DNA of 64,000 nt from Cololabis saira (taxonomy: Eukaryota; Chordata; Actinopteri; Beloniformes; Belonidae), in assembly GCF_033807715.1 (NCBI RefSeq), contig NC_084592.1, positions 28,032,419-28,096,418 on the forward strand, given 5' to 3'. Positions 49,231-61,189 of this stretch are shown in pieces. The notes beneath the pieces were generated by a model, which saw only the letters and a program-made list of their open reading frames with translations, ran no database searches and was not told the DNA's origin. The translations under genes were made by a program, and so were the position numbers. Every line of letters begins with the position of its first letter. The first letter of the stretch is position 1.

Positions 49231-50675
49231 AGACTACTAACACTCACTACAGTCATGTGATTTGTATTGTGTTTTTACAGACACACACACCAGAGTTACG
49301 AGAGGGAGTATTAACCTTTGGACACGACTGTGAGCAGCTGTGCTGCTGCAACATGCTGGCTCATGCATGGAACACAAGAGGAGAAACAAGGCAGGCATCA
49401 TCATGCTAGAACAACTGATGGAAGTCACAGCAGAAAAAATGATAACTGGATATTTTACAATAATGCTCACCACGATGCAAATCATCTTAGAAATCATTAA
49501 TTACAGTAAGTAAGATTTGTTCCTTGATAAGTACTGTGTGCAAAATTAACAATTTAGAGCTAAAGCGGGGCGAATTTGCTCCCACAAGTCACAAAAACTT
49601 GCAGTTAATGACGGGCTGCAGAGGCAGTGGAGGCCTGAGTGTGAGAACGTGCAGCAGCATTCAAACATGCAAAACAGAAAACAGCCCAGACTCAGAACAA
49701 AGAGTACAAACCATCTCTGACGCTGAGAGAGGAAAAACACAAGGGACACATTCAGCTGTTAATGATTACGGACAGCAAAGACGCTGGAAACATTTTTTTT
49801 TTTAAATAAAAGCAATGTCGCCACCTGCTGGGAAGATCCTGCATAAGCTCAACATGTCACAGCTGAGTCCAGAGTGTTCATTTGTAACCTCTTCAGTCAT
49901 GTGACACTAGTTTATATCACAGAGACTGACTGTAGGCATGATCTCGACCTTTTTACTAACATGAGAACTCCAACTGGCTCTCAAACTCAAATATGGCAGC
50001 CTCATGAACAGAAATATTAGCCAGTCACGGCGATGATTTCAAGCTTGAAAGTGTCACATGTGGTTCTGACCAGTTTTAATGGCTGTCTGGAAGATCTCTG
50101 CTGCCCCGCAGGTGAATGGATCCAATGGTTCAACAGCAAACAAATATTTCCCTACAGCTGGTAAACATAATCTCAGCTGATTCAGAATCATCAGCAAAAG
50201 TTAGTATCCCCCCTTGGTGGCTCTTGGGATTTAGCTAATCAGACCTCAGGGAAGCGACGTATCAACTTTTTTTAATTGTTATTATGCCATTGTTTGTTTG
50301 TAGGAAAATAACCCCTCCAATAAAATCCTTTGGGCAGTCCCAAGTACCCCAATGATTCAGTAGTTTGTATTTTTTGCAGATGCACATTTCCATTCACCAT
50401 TTCAGTTTGTCCGAGGTCTGGAATTTGAACATGCCATACCCAAACCTAGAATCCTTCAATTTTACGACAAGATCAACTTTTCTTTATCCCATTCGTGGGA
50501 CATTTTGCTGTCACAGCAGCAGCAAAGATGAGTTCTCAAAAATATGCAAAAAAAACCCAGACACTAAGTATATATTGATACAAAAAGTAAGAAGTATATA
50601 GGTTGAAAAAGGAAAGTGATTGCACAGTATAAATTAAGATAATACACAAGATAATACATTATATGTGTATATACG

Positions 50676-50754
<79 letters not shown>

Positions 50755-51539
50755 ATTGTTAAAACAATTTTCGGACAATTTTCAGGTGATGATAATGGCC
50801 AGGAATTTCATTGTTAGACACCATTGTGTTGTCTTCCTGTCTTTAGATCTTAATTAAGGGCTTTACATCAAAGGAACCTCAGACAATGGTTTCCTGTACA
50901 GGTCTATAACATAAATAAATGTGACAACACTCTGTATCCTTTGTCTTAATGTCTTAACTCTAATTTCGGGTATTTCAAACAGTGAAATGTCTGCTGTGTT
51001 CAATAGAACTTGGATAGAACAATAGCACCCCATTTCTGCTGAGGCATTACAGAGCCCTGGGGGCAAACAAGACCAACCGAGGCTGTCCAAACTCAGATTA
51101 GCCGTTTCAGGTTTGAGTACTCATGCAAATGATGACACAGCGTACAAACATGAAATTACGTGGTACGGTTTGTATGAAACAACATTAATTCATATTTTAA
51201 ATGTGACAATCTGTAACTAAACAGTGATTTTTTTACACAAAGGATTCAGAAAGCTTGTTCAAGCCTTGAATCCTATATCTTCCCCTCACAAGCTCGGTGC
51301 ATATGTGAGCACTTTTCCCTATATTTGTTATTCAGTGTTTTTTTTTTTTCTTTTTTGATTTTTTTAAAGCCTTTGTGTCGAAGCCGTTATTTTAAATTAG
51401 ATATGTGGCTGATGCATGACTGTCTTTCACATGCCATCTAGTAGAAGCAAGCACCTCTTTGCATTCTGGTGTTTTAGGGGTGCTGCGTTCAGGTTGCCGC
51501 CACAATCACACTTATATTACTAACCAATCAATTACCTGA
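49231..51539. other. Intergenic stretch, mostly unassigned
   Basis: Contains the TG microsatellite at 50679-50753. Just upstream, 50460-50560 (CTTTATCCCATTCGTGGGAC, CAGCAGCAGCAAAGATGAG) resembles the end of a fish retroposon. No gene seen. Confidence 0.45.
50679..50753 (+). repeat. (TG)n microsatellite
   Basis: Uninterrupted TG dinucleotide run of about 75 bp. Confidence 0.97.
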
Positions 51540-52430
51540 TTTTTTAGGAGAGGCTAATACAGGTGCAGGAGTAAATGGCTGGCCAGCACTGAAGCGTACT
51601 CAAGAGGTGAATACATGCTGGAACAGCAGATATGCTGCAACATGTTTATGACCTCAGGGAACCTGTGAGAGCTGCTTTGGCAGGCCTGAGCACCCACATC
51701 ATCCCACTCCCATCAGAACAGCAGGAATATCTAAAACTGCTGTCCTCATTTATTGATGCCACAACTGAGCTGTCAGTGGAAAGAGAGCTTTTGGATCAAA
51801 AGTCATTCCTTGTTTTATCAATGCTGCACCATGTGCTGGTGGAGGAGGAGGAAATGGGAAGTGTCCAAATTCCAGAGAGCACAGCCAAGGCTGAGCGTCT
51901 GAGGAGAAGGGAGAGGCTGAACATTTTGCAGCTAATGTGCATCGCATCACTGACGGCGCTGCTTCAACCCAGGTTTAAAAATATAGGTTTTTTTAGCGCC
52001 GAAAAAGCAGTTGATGTCAAAGAGGCTTACTAATGAGTGTTATTGTTCTCCAAAACAGCACGTCTTCCTCCTCCTCATCATCGCAGCAGCATGTATCAGA
52101 AGCTTCTTAGCCTGAGCGAAATGAATATATTTTTATTGTGTTATTATATTTAGTTGCTCACAGCCTTTTTGTCTGATGCAGCAAACTGTGGCATGGCTTT
52201 GGACACCAAAATCCTGCAGAAGAGGAAATATCCCTGTGGATGCAGCAACAGAGGCCCAAATGCATCAGAATGGACCACACTGAAAGATTGGAGAACTTCC
52301 TGGAGTATTGGGAATGACAGAAAACTGTATATCCCAACTTGCATATAAACTTTGCTGTTTATCTCTGCCCTGTGGAAGAATTCTCTGAAGCAGACAAAAC
52401 CTTAAAAAACTGTGGAAAAGGTATGTTTAA
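51540..52430 (+). mobile_element. Decayed hAT transposase
   Basis: CWNSRY, then (one-base frameshift) MLQHVYDLREPVRAALAGL, and further LLQPRFKNIGF, match the order of the RWNS..DM and LDPRFK blocks of hAT transposases. Near 52300-52400 LEYW..YPNLHINFAVYLCP resembles the C-terminal dimerisation region. There are at least one frameshift and several stops. No terminal repeats located. Confidence 0.7.
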
Positions 52431-53152
52431 ATTTATTTCATAAAATACTGTTTCTAGTAACATTTTAGCACATTCACATCACAACCCTCTCCCCAATTAG
52501 ATTCAACCTTCCCCTCTGTTCCTACCAGTATTCTATCAGAACAACAGACACTATTAATTCATATATTTGTTTATTGGCATAAACATTTAAGCACAATCCA
52601 ATTCAAAGCTACATTTGTTGGAACAGTAGCGCCAACAAAGCACCGTGAAGCTTTGGCCCAGATGTGAACCCGACTGAATGTAATAAACTTCATCTCATCA
52701 TCACCAGTGTTATAAACGGCGCTGAGATGAAAACTAAACCGTTCTTCAATGTTCTTACTGTGTCCAAGACCTGAGAGCATGTTTTGCTCTCACAAACCCT
52801 GACACCCCTGTTTATTCCAAGCCCTCCCTCTTCTTCCTTGAAGTTTTACATCACTTTTCATCCTTTACATTGGACTACTATTTCCTACAGTGTATTTACT
52901 TGCTCTACTGCATGTGTATGATAGTTAGATGTTTTTTGGTTGAAGGAGGTCTCACTAAACACTAACATTTGCTTGTAAAGTCATTTTGTACCAAGCATAT
53001 GGTTTCATTTTGTGCGTGCATTATCTACTTATTATCCAGAATGAAGACTTTTTGTGGTATGAGGACATACTCATTTCTGATTATGATCAGACTAAATTAG
53101 ATAGCACACGCATCCCCCCCCCCCCCCCCACCGAGCTGTCAGCAGAGCTCCC

Positions 53153-54185
53153 TTAAGGCGGACCCATTATGAAAAACACGTTTTATCTTGCTTTAACATA
53201 TATAAAGTGGTCTCCCCTCAGCCTGCCAACTTAGATAAGGAGGAAAGCAACCAAATTCTGCAGTGTCTGTACAGCCCACCCGGATGAGCCGTCCAGTGTG
53301 ATGTGGCTTCTACGAGCCGTTCAGATTCTGCTCCCTTTTGTTACAGAACCAAAATGCAAACCACGCCCACAACTAAACACCGTGTCCCAACTGCATGCGA
53401 GCGTCCGACTATCGCATCGCACTGCGTGACATCGGACGCTCTCTGTCCACACTGAAACCGTTAATATGCAGTTCTGTTATTAATTGTTGTTCAACTCTAA
53501 CAGGCTAGAGTACATTAACAGAAGCTAAACGGTAAATTAACGTCTGCTCAGCATCCTGACAAAACACACAAAAATAACAGTCAGAAACTTCCAGCTCTCT
53601 GTCCATCTCCCTCCAGCCAGCTGCCACTTTATTGAGTTTTTTGTAGTGAAATGAGGAGGAATCATAGAGATAACTTCTCATTTCAACTAACTGGATCAGC
53701 CGTTCCTCATCCATGACCGTTTCCTACGGCGCTTTCAACCGGCTTTCAACGTGAGCGGCAGGAAGAAAATAGAAGCAGGGTGTCCGACAAATGTTCAGCT
53801 CAAAACGGCGCGCTACACAGCGCTGCGTCACTGCGGCCAGTTAGGACAGTCCAATAGAAAATAAAGCAATGGAATTGATTTTGTCGCTGATGCTCGCTCG
53901 CATCGCATGCAGTTAGGACACGGTGTAAGTCCGCCGGCCGGAGCTTCTGCCATTTTTCGTAGCGGTGTATCGCATCATTCAGGCAGCCAATCAGCAAAGT
54001 GCCTCATTATCATAGCCGCCCGCCCACTCAGAATCCCACATAGATAATGAGGTTAGAGAATGGGATGATAAAGGCTCAGAGGCTGAATTTCTAATTTATT
54101 TAGCAAAAACAATCAAAAGCTTGTTTTTAAGACATTCAAGGCCTGTTTAAAATAGGTATTAGACGCCATGATAGGTCCCCTTTAA
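53153..54185. mobile_element. TTAA-flanked Kolobok-like element, interrupted copy
   Basis: The core 53157-54181 begins GGCGGACCCATTATG and ends CATGATAGGTCCCCT with TTAA on both sides. The body matches the element at 17310-17803 (AACATATATAAAGTGGTCTC and CAAGGCCTGTTTAAAATAGG). A 550-bp Harbinger-like element is inserted at 53377-53926. Confidence 0.8.
53377..53926 (-). mobile_element. Harbinger-like short element nested in the TTAA element
   Basis: The ends are ACACCGTGTCCCAACTGCAT and the near-complement ATGCAGTTAGGACACGGTGT. TAA lies on the left and TAA overlaps the right end, compatible with the 3-bp target of PIF/Harbinger. On the minus strand 53714-53505 encodes MDEERLIQLVEMRSYLYDSS.. 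with YKKLNKVAAGWREM, a MADF-type DNA-binding domain fragment as found in Harbinger accessory proteins. It is probably a deletion derivative. Confidence 0.65.
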
Positions 54186-54263
54186 GTTCTGTCTATTACA
54201 GTTGGGGTCCAGGTGTGAGGAGCAAGAAGGACATATTGAAGTCTGTATTCTGGTCCAAAGTGT

Positions 54264-54695
54264 TCACTCTCCCTCCACCGGCTCATCTTTTCCCGGAGAT
54301 GTAAGTCCCTCAGAAACAGCACCATCTTTCTCCTCCTCGCTCCCTCGCTCCTCAGTCAAATCCCGCGAGATTTGGAGTCTCCGTCCCTCCTCCCTCCTCC
54401 GGAGCAGCGCGGCCGCCGCTGCGCTCCCCGGGGGGGCTGGGACCAGCTCAGAGACGGCACCGTCCGCCTCCTCCGTCTCGCTGTCTCCTTCGTCGGTCCA
54501 AAGTGGCGAGTTTCCGAGCCTGGTCGTGCCAGCGCGCAGCCGCAGTCCGTCCCGCCGCCACTGCCGGTCCACGGCCGCCGCCGCGGCGCGGGAGCAGCCC
54601 ACGAACACGGCCGTCTCAGACACGCTCATCCCCAGCCGCCTGGCCACCACCACCTGGCCCTTGTCGAAGTCGCTCAGCTCCTCACACTCAGACAT
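54264..54695 (-). CDS. Unassigned 143-aa ORF with Tc1-type HTH domain in a CpG-rich island
   Basis: Residues 8-50 ([20 protein letters not shown].., [19 protein letters not shown]) look like the first helix-turn-helix of Tc1-family transposases. The remainder is Ser/Glu/Ala-rich low complexity with no catalytic DDE part. The region 54300-54760 is far richer in GC and CpG than anything around it. An inverted CCAAT box lies at 54795-54799, about 100 bp upstream of the start on this strand. It may be a promoter-linked exon of a domesticated HTH protein, an island-located relic, or chance coding in GC-rich DNA; the + strand also has a long open frame (54202-54843). Not recognised as a known gene. 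Confidence 0.4.
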   Translation of the reverse strand: MSECEELSDFDKGQVVVARRLGMSVSETAVFVGCSRAAAAAVDRQWRRDGLRLRAGTTRLGNSPLWTDEGDSETEEADGAVSELVPAPPGSAAAAALLRRREEGRRLQISRDLTEERGSEEEKDGAVSEGLTSPGKDEPVEGE

Positions 54696-54873
54696 GACAT
54701 CCAGCGGAGCATCCGTGGACCCGCTCCCTTCAGTAACCGTGTGCTCGCCCGCAGCAGCGCTGCGTGTAGCGTGGCTCCGTCACACTATCAATAACCAATC
54801 AAAGGTATCCATGCCCTCGGTACAAATAAACCGCGCACTTTAAAAACACCCCGCCCCCAGACGTAAAAACACG

Positions 54874-55261
54874 TACAGGACTGTCTCAGAAAATTAGAAT
54901 ATTGTGATAAAGATCTTTCTCTTTATTTTCTGTAATGCAATTAAAAAAACTAAAATGTCATACATTCTGGATTCATTACAAATCAACTGAAATATTGCAA
55001 GCCTTTTATTATTTTAATATTGCTGATTATGGTTTACAGTTTAAAATTAAGATTCCCAGAATATTTTCTAATTTTTTGAAATAGGATATTTGAGTTTTCT
55101 TAAGCCATGATCAGTAATATTAAAATAATAAAAGGGTTGCAATATTTCTGTTGATTTGTAATGAATCCAGAATGTATGACATTTTTGTTTTTGTAATTGC
55201 ATTACAGAAAATCACAATATTCTAATTTTCTGAGGAGCAAATTTTCTGAGACAGTCCTGTA
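54874..55261. mobile_element. 384-bp palindromic Tc1/mariner-type element with TA target
   Basis: The core 54876-55259 begins CAGGACTGTCTCAGAAAATT and ends with CTGAGACAGTCCTG, flanked by TA on each side. The two arms pair over most of their length (e.g. TCATACATTCTGGATTCATT / AATGAATCCAGAATGTATGA). The right arm has an extra ~19 bp near its end. Non-autonomous. Confidence 0.85.
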
Positions 55262-55299
55262 CTTGCAAAACAGCAAATATGAATCTAAAACTACTCCAA

Positions 55300-56125
55300 C
55301 ATAATTGGTTAATGCAGACATACATAACTCCTTTCAAATTAAATAAATATAACAGTAATATACCTGACAATTGTTTCAAATGCAATTAGGTTCAGGGAAC
55401 ATTTGTGCACTGTGTCTGGGAATGTGACAAAATTTAAAAATTCTGGAGGGAGGTAATTAATAAAACCATGCTTATCCTGTCCTGTATGAATATTCCACTG
55501 GAGCCTACCTTGTTATTGCTGCATTTATATCCAACAGATCTCAATTTGAAAACCCAAAACATAAATTTATTGATTTCGCTATATTGCAGGCAAAAATGAT
55601 TATTGCTCTCAATTGTAAAAAAACGGATGCACCTACAATCGGTGCTTGAATCAACGCTATGGTACAATGTAGGACAATGGAGAAAATAACATATACATTA
55701 AAAAACAAACTCGGGATGTACGAGGAAATCTGGAATCCGTTTGATCAATTTATTAAAAAAGGAGATATAGGGGTGCTTCTGCGGGAGGAAAATGCAGGGC
55801 AGGATACCTAAATTTCAGAATAATGGTGAACCTCGGAAGGAGAAGGATTTTGGAGGGCGACAGTAAAAGTGTAATTTTTGTTTATTTGTTTAGTTTATGT
55901 ATATCTTTAATTTGCTAGAGGTACCATCAGACTGTATTTACAATACTATCGTATGTTATTTTATACTAATTTTGGATCCTATAACAAGAGAGATGTAAAG
56001 GGAGAAGGGATGTGGGTTGGGATGGGGGGGGGGGGGGGGGGGGCGGGGTTTAGACTGTTAAGTCAGAAATAGCTGTGAAATGTCCTTTATAATAATATTC
56101 TGTGTGAATGAAAAATCAATAAAGA
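55300..56125 (+). mobile_element. L1-like LINE 3' end, decayed
   Basis: Across frames the + strand reads WECDKI..FWREV-like, PLEPTLLLLHLYPTDLNLK and ALNCKKTDAPTIG-like segments, with WYNVGQW, reminiscent of the C-terminal region of fish L1 ORF2. It ends near AATCAATAAAG (56116). A run of about 20 G lies at 56024-56043. Confidence 0.45.
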
Positions 56126-56254
56126 CACGTACTTGACTGCGAAACGTCTGCTCCTCCACCATATTGTGAGAGGCAAGTCTGCTATGAACACATACGAGGA
56201 GGATGACAGAGCTCAGACTTTTCTTTTTCAAAAAACTTACCAATGTTTAATTTT

Positions 56255-56605
56255 ACATCATCCATCCATCCATTTTCTATATCCGCTTTATCCTTTGCAG
56301 GGTCACGGGGTCTGCTGGAGCCTATCCCAGCTCATTACAGGTGAGAGTCAGGGGTTCACCCTGGACAGGTCACCAGTCCATCGCAGGGCCACATGTAGAC
56401 AACCAGACACACGGGAAGTTTAGAATAACCAATTAACCTACTACGCATGTTTTTGGACTGTGGGAGGAAGCCGGAGTACCCGGAGGGAACCCACATGGGG
56501 AGAACATGCAAACTCCACACAGAAAGACTCCCGCCGGGCCAGGGAGTCGAACCAGGAACCTGCTGTGAGGCAACAGTGCTAACCACCAAGCCACCGTGCT
56601 GCCCT
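56255..56605 (+). repeat. CATCC-tailed abundant fish retroposon
   Basis: Starts CATCCATCCATCCATTTTCT, then GGGTCACGGGGTCTGCTGGA, GTTTTTGGACTGTGGGAGGA and GCCACCGTGCTGCCC. This block order is a hallmark of a ubiquitous teleost non-LTR-derived repeat. No coding part. Confidence 0.75.
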
Positions 56606-56639
56606 AATTTTACATCTTGAATATTTTGAATGAATATAT

Positions 56640-56800
56640 TCATGGATACATTAAGGGGGCTTTTCCCATGCCACTCTTTGGCTTAAGGCTTCTCCCACTA
56701 GGGGAGTTTTTACCATTTTTGCCATTTTTTATGTAATAATCGCAGAGACCACCTGTATTGTAATAAATGCTATATAAATAAAATTGAATTGAATTGAATA
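56640..56800 (+). repeat. L2-type LINE tail with (TTGAA)n
   Basis: AATAAATGCTATATAAATAA followed by ATTGAATTGAATTGAAT is the typical end of fish L2 elements. Confidence 0.55.
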
Positions 56801-57199
56801 TATGCAATCCACAATTTCTGAGCTCAATAATTAAATTATAGCTGACCATTTAAGTGTAGGATATAGATTTCCTCTCAAAAAAATGTTTCGAGGACTGATA
56901 TAAATATTGTTAACCACACATTAACAGCATAATAAAACATTTGCTAAGTATATGTATATTGAAACAACTTTTTAGGTACCTTTCAGATTCATAATTAATT
57001 TCCCATACAACAATAACATCAGTGATAATAATACAGTAAATAGGTAGACACGGAGAATAGAAATCCCATCACATTTACATCATATCTGCAAATTCTTTCA
57101 GTCCTAGGTGGGTTGCAATAGAAGTTTTTTTTTTTTAATGAAACTCGTAAACCACTTTGCATTACCTTCTTATGGCATAAATATGGCATGTTCCTTTTT

Positions 57200-58990
57200 C
57201 ATTTGGGGTCCCACAGGTGTTTGTCTTAGTCCCTCCATTTTATTCCCTCTATTTTTTCCCACTTGGTTCAGTTCTTACGTAGAATAGCATTTCTCTCCAT
57301 GGTTATTTGGACATCAGTCAGCTTAGAAAGGTTCATGCCGCTTCTGTTAGACCACTGCTCAAGTTTCTAGATGACATAAAGGCCTGGATGGCCCTCAATG
57401 TTTTACATTTTAATGAAAATTAGACTGAAGTGATCGTTTCTGGCAACACCACTGAGACCCCTCCTGTGGATCTGGGTCTTTTGAGCCATATCTGAAGCCA
57501 ACTGTCACAAAACTAACACAGGCAGGCAAGGCAAGGTTATTTGTGTAGCACATTTTGTGTACAAGACAATTCAACATACATAAACATGTTTTTAAAAATA
57601 CATTAAAAAAGTAAAATAGTTTCCAAGAATAATTAAAGTCAGACCAACATAAATTAAAAAGAATAAAACAAATGAGATGCAAGAAATAGAGGTTGTAGTG
57701 CATTGCAGTAGAAAATGAAAGTTACAGCAATTGAGAGTTTCAGCAGCCCTGATGCATTCTGGGACTTTGTTTAACAGGTGAGGAGCATAAAAGCTGAAAG
57801 CTGCCTCACCGTGTTTTGTTCTAACTCTGGGTACAGAAAGTAGGCTTGACCCCGACGACCTGAGGGTTCTGGTTGGTTCATAAAGGAGATCAAAGATGTA
57901 TTTTGGCCCGGGACCGTTCAGAGATTTATAAACCAACAGCAGGATTGTAACATCTCTTCTGTGACTGACAGGAAGTCAGTGTAAAGATCTAAGAACTGCA
58001 GTTATATGGTCCACTCTCTCAGGGTTTACATAGACACTGATCTTAAACAGGGTAGTCAGATCAGTGCAATAATTAAATCTAGCTTTTTTAGTAAGCAGCT
58101 GGCTTAAATAAAGTCAATTTTATCCGGGAAGAATTGCGAAAAAAAGATCCACGCCTTTGTGACAACTTGGCTGGATTACTGTAGTTCCCATCATATTGCG
58201 GTTTGTGGTCCATCTCTCGTCTTCAGATGCCTGAAACTGGATCTGTGCGTACAGTATTTTAACTCTAACACCAAGATATGAGAACCATACCCTGTTTTAG
58301 CCTCACTGCATCGGTTGCCTGTACATTTTAGGATTCATTTTAACATTCTAATATAAACATTTGAAGCCCTAACATGGTCTAGCCCTGCTCTACCTCTCTG
58401 AACCAGTTTACCTTACATACCTAGCTGTTCTCTCTGATCATCCGATCAGGTGCTCCTGAGAATGCCCAAAACTTTTTTTTCTTTTTTCTTTACCTTGTCT
58501 GCACACATATTAATGATTGATACCATGCAGGTAAAAACCAAAGGCATATGTGCATTATTGCTATATTTAATATATATACATATATACGCCTACATACGCA
58601 TACACATACATACATAAATATATACATACAAACCCAGTGATTTTTTTTTTTTGGGGGGGGGAGGTTGAGGGTTAAGAGAATGCCCAAAAGTAAGCGTAAG
58701 CTTAGCAGGGGACAGGTCTTTGCTGCTGTGGCTCCAGAAAAGTGGAATGCTTTGCGTTTGCACACTCGAGGTTAGGCCTCTTCTGTGCAGGCTTTTAAAT
58801 CACTTCTTAAAACCCATCTTTTCTCCTTGGCCTTTGGCACCTTGAGTTGTTGGCCTTTAGTTTTGTATCTTATTTTACTTTCTTTTTTATTGTATCTGAG
58901 TTTTATTGTCTTTCTCTATTTCTTATGATTCTATTTTCTTTAATAATCTGGTGTGTTTTTATGTATTTTTCTGTACAGCACTTTTGGTGA
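57200..58990 (+). mobile_element. L2-like LINE reverse transcriptase, decayed and split
   Basis: GVPQVFVLVPPFYSLYFFPL, then LHFNEN-like and EVIVSGN before 57480. After the interruption come LRVYIDTDLKQGSQIS, IHAFVTTWLDYC and, near 58770-58850, EKWNALRLHT and AFKSLLKTHLFSLAFGT. The order is that of L2/Maui reverse transcriptase C-termini. Stops and frameshifts throughout. Confidence 0.65.
57518..58030 (-). mobile_element. Second LINE fragment inserted in the L2 copy, opposite strand
   Basis: The minus-strand ORF 57936-57592 reads MVYKSLNGPGPKYIFDLLYE.. LRSSGSSLLSVPRVRTKHGE .. AAFSFYAPHLLNKVPECIR, a LINE C-terminal segment. Its tail (AAGGCAAGGTTATTTGTGTA on the + strand) is at 57528. It splits the surrounding L2 reading frame between 57520 and 58030. 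Confidence 0.65.
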
Positions 58991-59004
58991 AGTTGTTTTA
59001 AACT

Positions 59005-59420
59005 CATGACTCATTATGGTCTGTATTTGTAGGTTAATACTGGGTGTATCCCAACCAAGGCAGTGCAGAGGATGCTATCACTGCAGCACGGACACTGGAG
59101 AGACCTGCATCTCTGCCAACCCATCAAACATACCTCGTAAAGTGTGGTGGAGCTCCTCCAGGAACAAGCCTGTGTGGTTCGGAGCTGACATCAACAGGGG
59201 GACACAAGTTAGCGGCCACTTTTCGATGATTTGTGAGATGGGAAGAGACAGATGCGCTGTGGACATTATGTAGCTGAAAGTAAAATAAAGTGTGAGTCAT
59301 TACTGCACCCTGTTTTTGTTTCTAGTTCACCTATGGCCACAAAGATCAGCCAGTGAACTCTGCAACAGTGCAGATGACCTTCTTCCGGCTGCTCTCTGAA
59401 GAGGCAAGATCATAATCACT
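59005..59420 (+). pseudogene. Broken copy of col5a2 exons 52-53
   Basis: The acceptor, exon (59033-59207), intron (59208-59325) and start of exon 53 (from 59326) match 44609-45020 with high identity by eye, introns included. Damage: GAA to TAA stop in the second codon, a 7-bp deletion around codons 17-19 (exon 175 instead of 182 bp), donor GTGAGC changed to GTTAGC, and loss of homology soon after CTGCTCTCTGAAGAGGC at about 59405. No upstream collagen exons precede it. It is a genomic, not processed, copy because intron sequence is kept. Confidence 0.93.
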
Positions 59421-60594
59421 GGCTGTACCGACATGACCATGAGTTCCCTGCAGCCCTGACCTGACGAGAGGTATTGTGTGGAGAATCCTGAAAGGATGTT
59501 TATTCAACATGACATGGATATGACAATAAAAAACAGACATTAAGTATCTGGGGATCATATTGTCTGTAAAGAAATTAAAGCTAAACCAAATATATCAAGG
59601 ATGCTTTTTGTTTCCTTTTGAATTTTCAACAGTTTTTCATATTGTATATTCTGACGTGTGCTGTTCGGTCTCAGTTTTTAAGAGCGCATGTCTTCAGGTG
59701 ATCACGTGGCTCACATCTCAAAATATTTATTCCAGATTTGTAGTAAAAAGAGGAGTAGGAAGAGGGTGTGGGTTTCAGCAGAGAAAACACCAGTGAAATA
59801 AAGGTTAAAAAATAAAAATACTCCTCTCTTTCTGGTCTTGTTTCAGTTCACATGATGCTTTAATGTGCCGCTAAATGAGCTGAACCAATTCAGGACCCAG
59901 AAGATAAAAGTAAATTGGGAGAACAGATTGAGCTCAATTCATTGGTGTATCTATGAAGAGTGTTTGCCAACAGCTCTGCCTGAAGTATTTAAATGCCTTT
60001 ATTCGTAGGTTTACCATGAAGAGAGCAGTTTTTGAGTTAAACTGCAAATGTGCAGAGTGAGAAAGCTTAGTGTCGACATCAGAAAGGACTTTTATCCCAA
60101 ACTTCCTTGAAAGCATTATTTGTAGTCCAGGACTGTCTTCCTTTAGTAATCTACTTCACCATCTGGCACATGATGCTCATCTAATGATGCGTTTGGAAAC
60201 CCTCAACAACTGAAGTCAGTGTGATGTAATGGTTCACTCAGGGTTTGGGCTGACACACTTTACCAAAAAGCTCAAACCAGCGGCTTCAATTGTTGAAAAC
60301 AACTGCTGAAGCAACCTAAAACTATGTTCCTCAGTAGTAGCAATACTTATCTTCCTGTAACTATAGTGAAACTTGGACCCAACTGTTCTTTTAGATTTCC
60401 AGCTGGAAATGAAGGATCTAGAGATTGATGTTGATATGAACAGGAAAAAGAGCTGCCAGAGGGAGCTCAAATAAATCACTTCCTCCGGAGAGATAAGTGG
60501 AGTAGAGGATGAATCTGAGGAAATGAAAGTGCATCAGGGCCGACTTTTGTCATCATACAGACGGTTTTGCTGCATCTGGAGGAGACGCTCAGCA
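59421..60594. other. Intergenic stretch after the col5a2 copy
   Basis: No recognisable copy of col5a2 exon 54 or of its 3' UTR was found here. Small ORFs only. Confidence 0.5.
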
Positions 60595-61189
60595 CCAGTG
60601 TCCCACAGGGACGGGTGTTGAGTTCACTAGTCCGGAGACTGACTGCATGGTGTTCCGCCAACTTCACCAAAACAAAAGAGCTTATATTAGACTTCAGTTG
60701 AAAGATAGTGGAGACTCCTCCTCCCTCCATCAATGGAGACATGGTGGAGGGAGTGACCTTCTTCAAATTCCTAGGCACACAACTCTGAGGACCTTACATG
60801 GACAATTATCCCCACTTCTCTTGTGAAAAAGGCGCAGCAGCAGCGGTACTTTTTGAGAGCATTGAAGAGTGCAAACATGTCCCAGCATCCTTCTACTGGT
60901 GCTCTGTGGAAAGCTTCCTCTGCCATGAGGTGGTGTCGTTCACAGGCTGCGCTGAGGCAGACAGAGCATCACACTGTCAAGACAGCACAGAAAATCAGAC
61001 ACACACCACCACCATCCCTCACCAAGATTCAGCGTTCCCACTGGCTGCGTCAGGCTACAAACATTACCCAGGACACTTTCCACCCAGGTCATCACCTGTT
61101 CACTCTGCCGCCCTCAGGGAGGCGATACAGGTCCATCAAGGCCCGCACCTCCAGCCTGCAGAACGGCTCGTATCCCGGTGCCACGAAAG
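60595..61189 (+). mobile_element. Non-LTR reverse transcriptase C-terminal fragment, decayed
   Basis: VPQGRVLSSL, KTKELILDFS, SINGDMVEGVTFFKFLGTQL and, in another frame, KKAQQQRYFLRALKSANMS, HPGHHLFTLPPSGRRYRSIK. This order is typical of CR1/L2/Rex-type LINE ORF2 C-termini. Frame changes at least twice. Its right part is the insertion site of element C. Confidence 0.7.

Noticed and set aside
50663..50857. ORF of alternating Cys-Val residues
   Set aside because: Translation of the TG microsatellite.
54202..54843. 213-codon + strand ORF over the CpG-rich island
   Set aside because: Ser/Pro/Arg low complexity without a domain. The minus-strand frame has the recognisable helix-turn-helix, so this is more likely its shadow.
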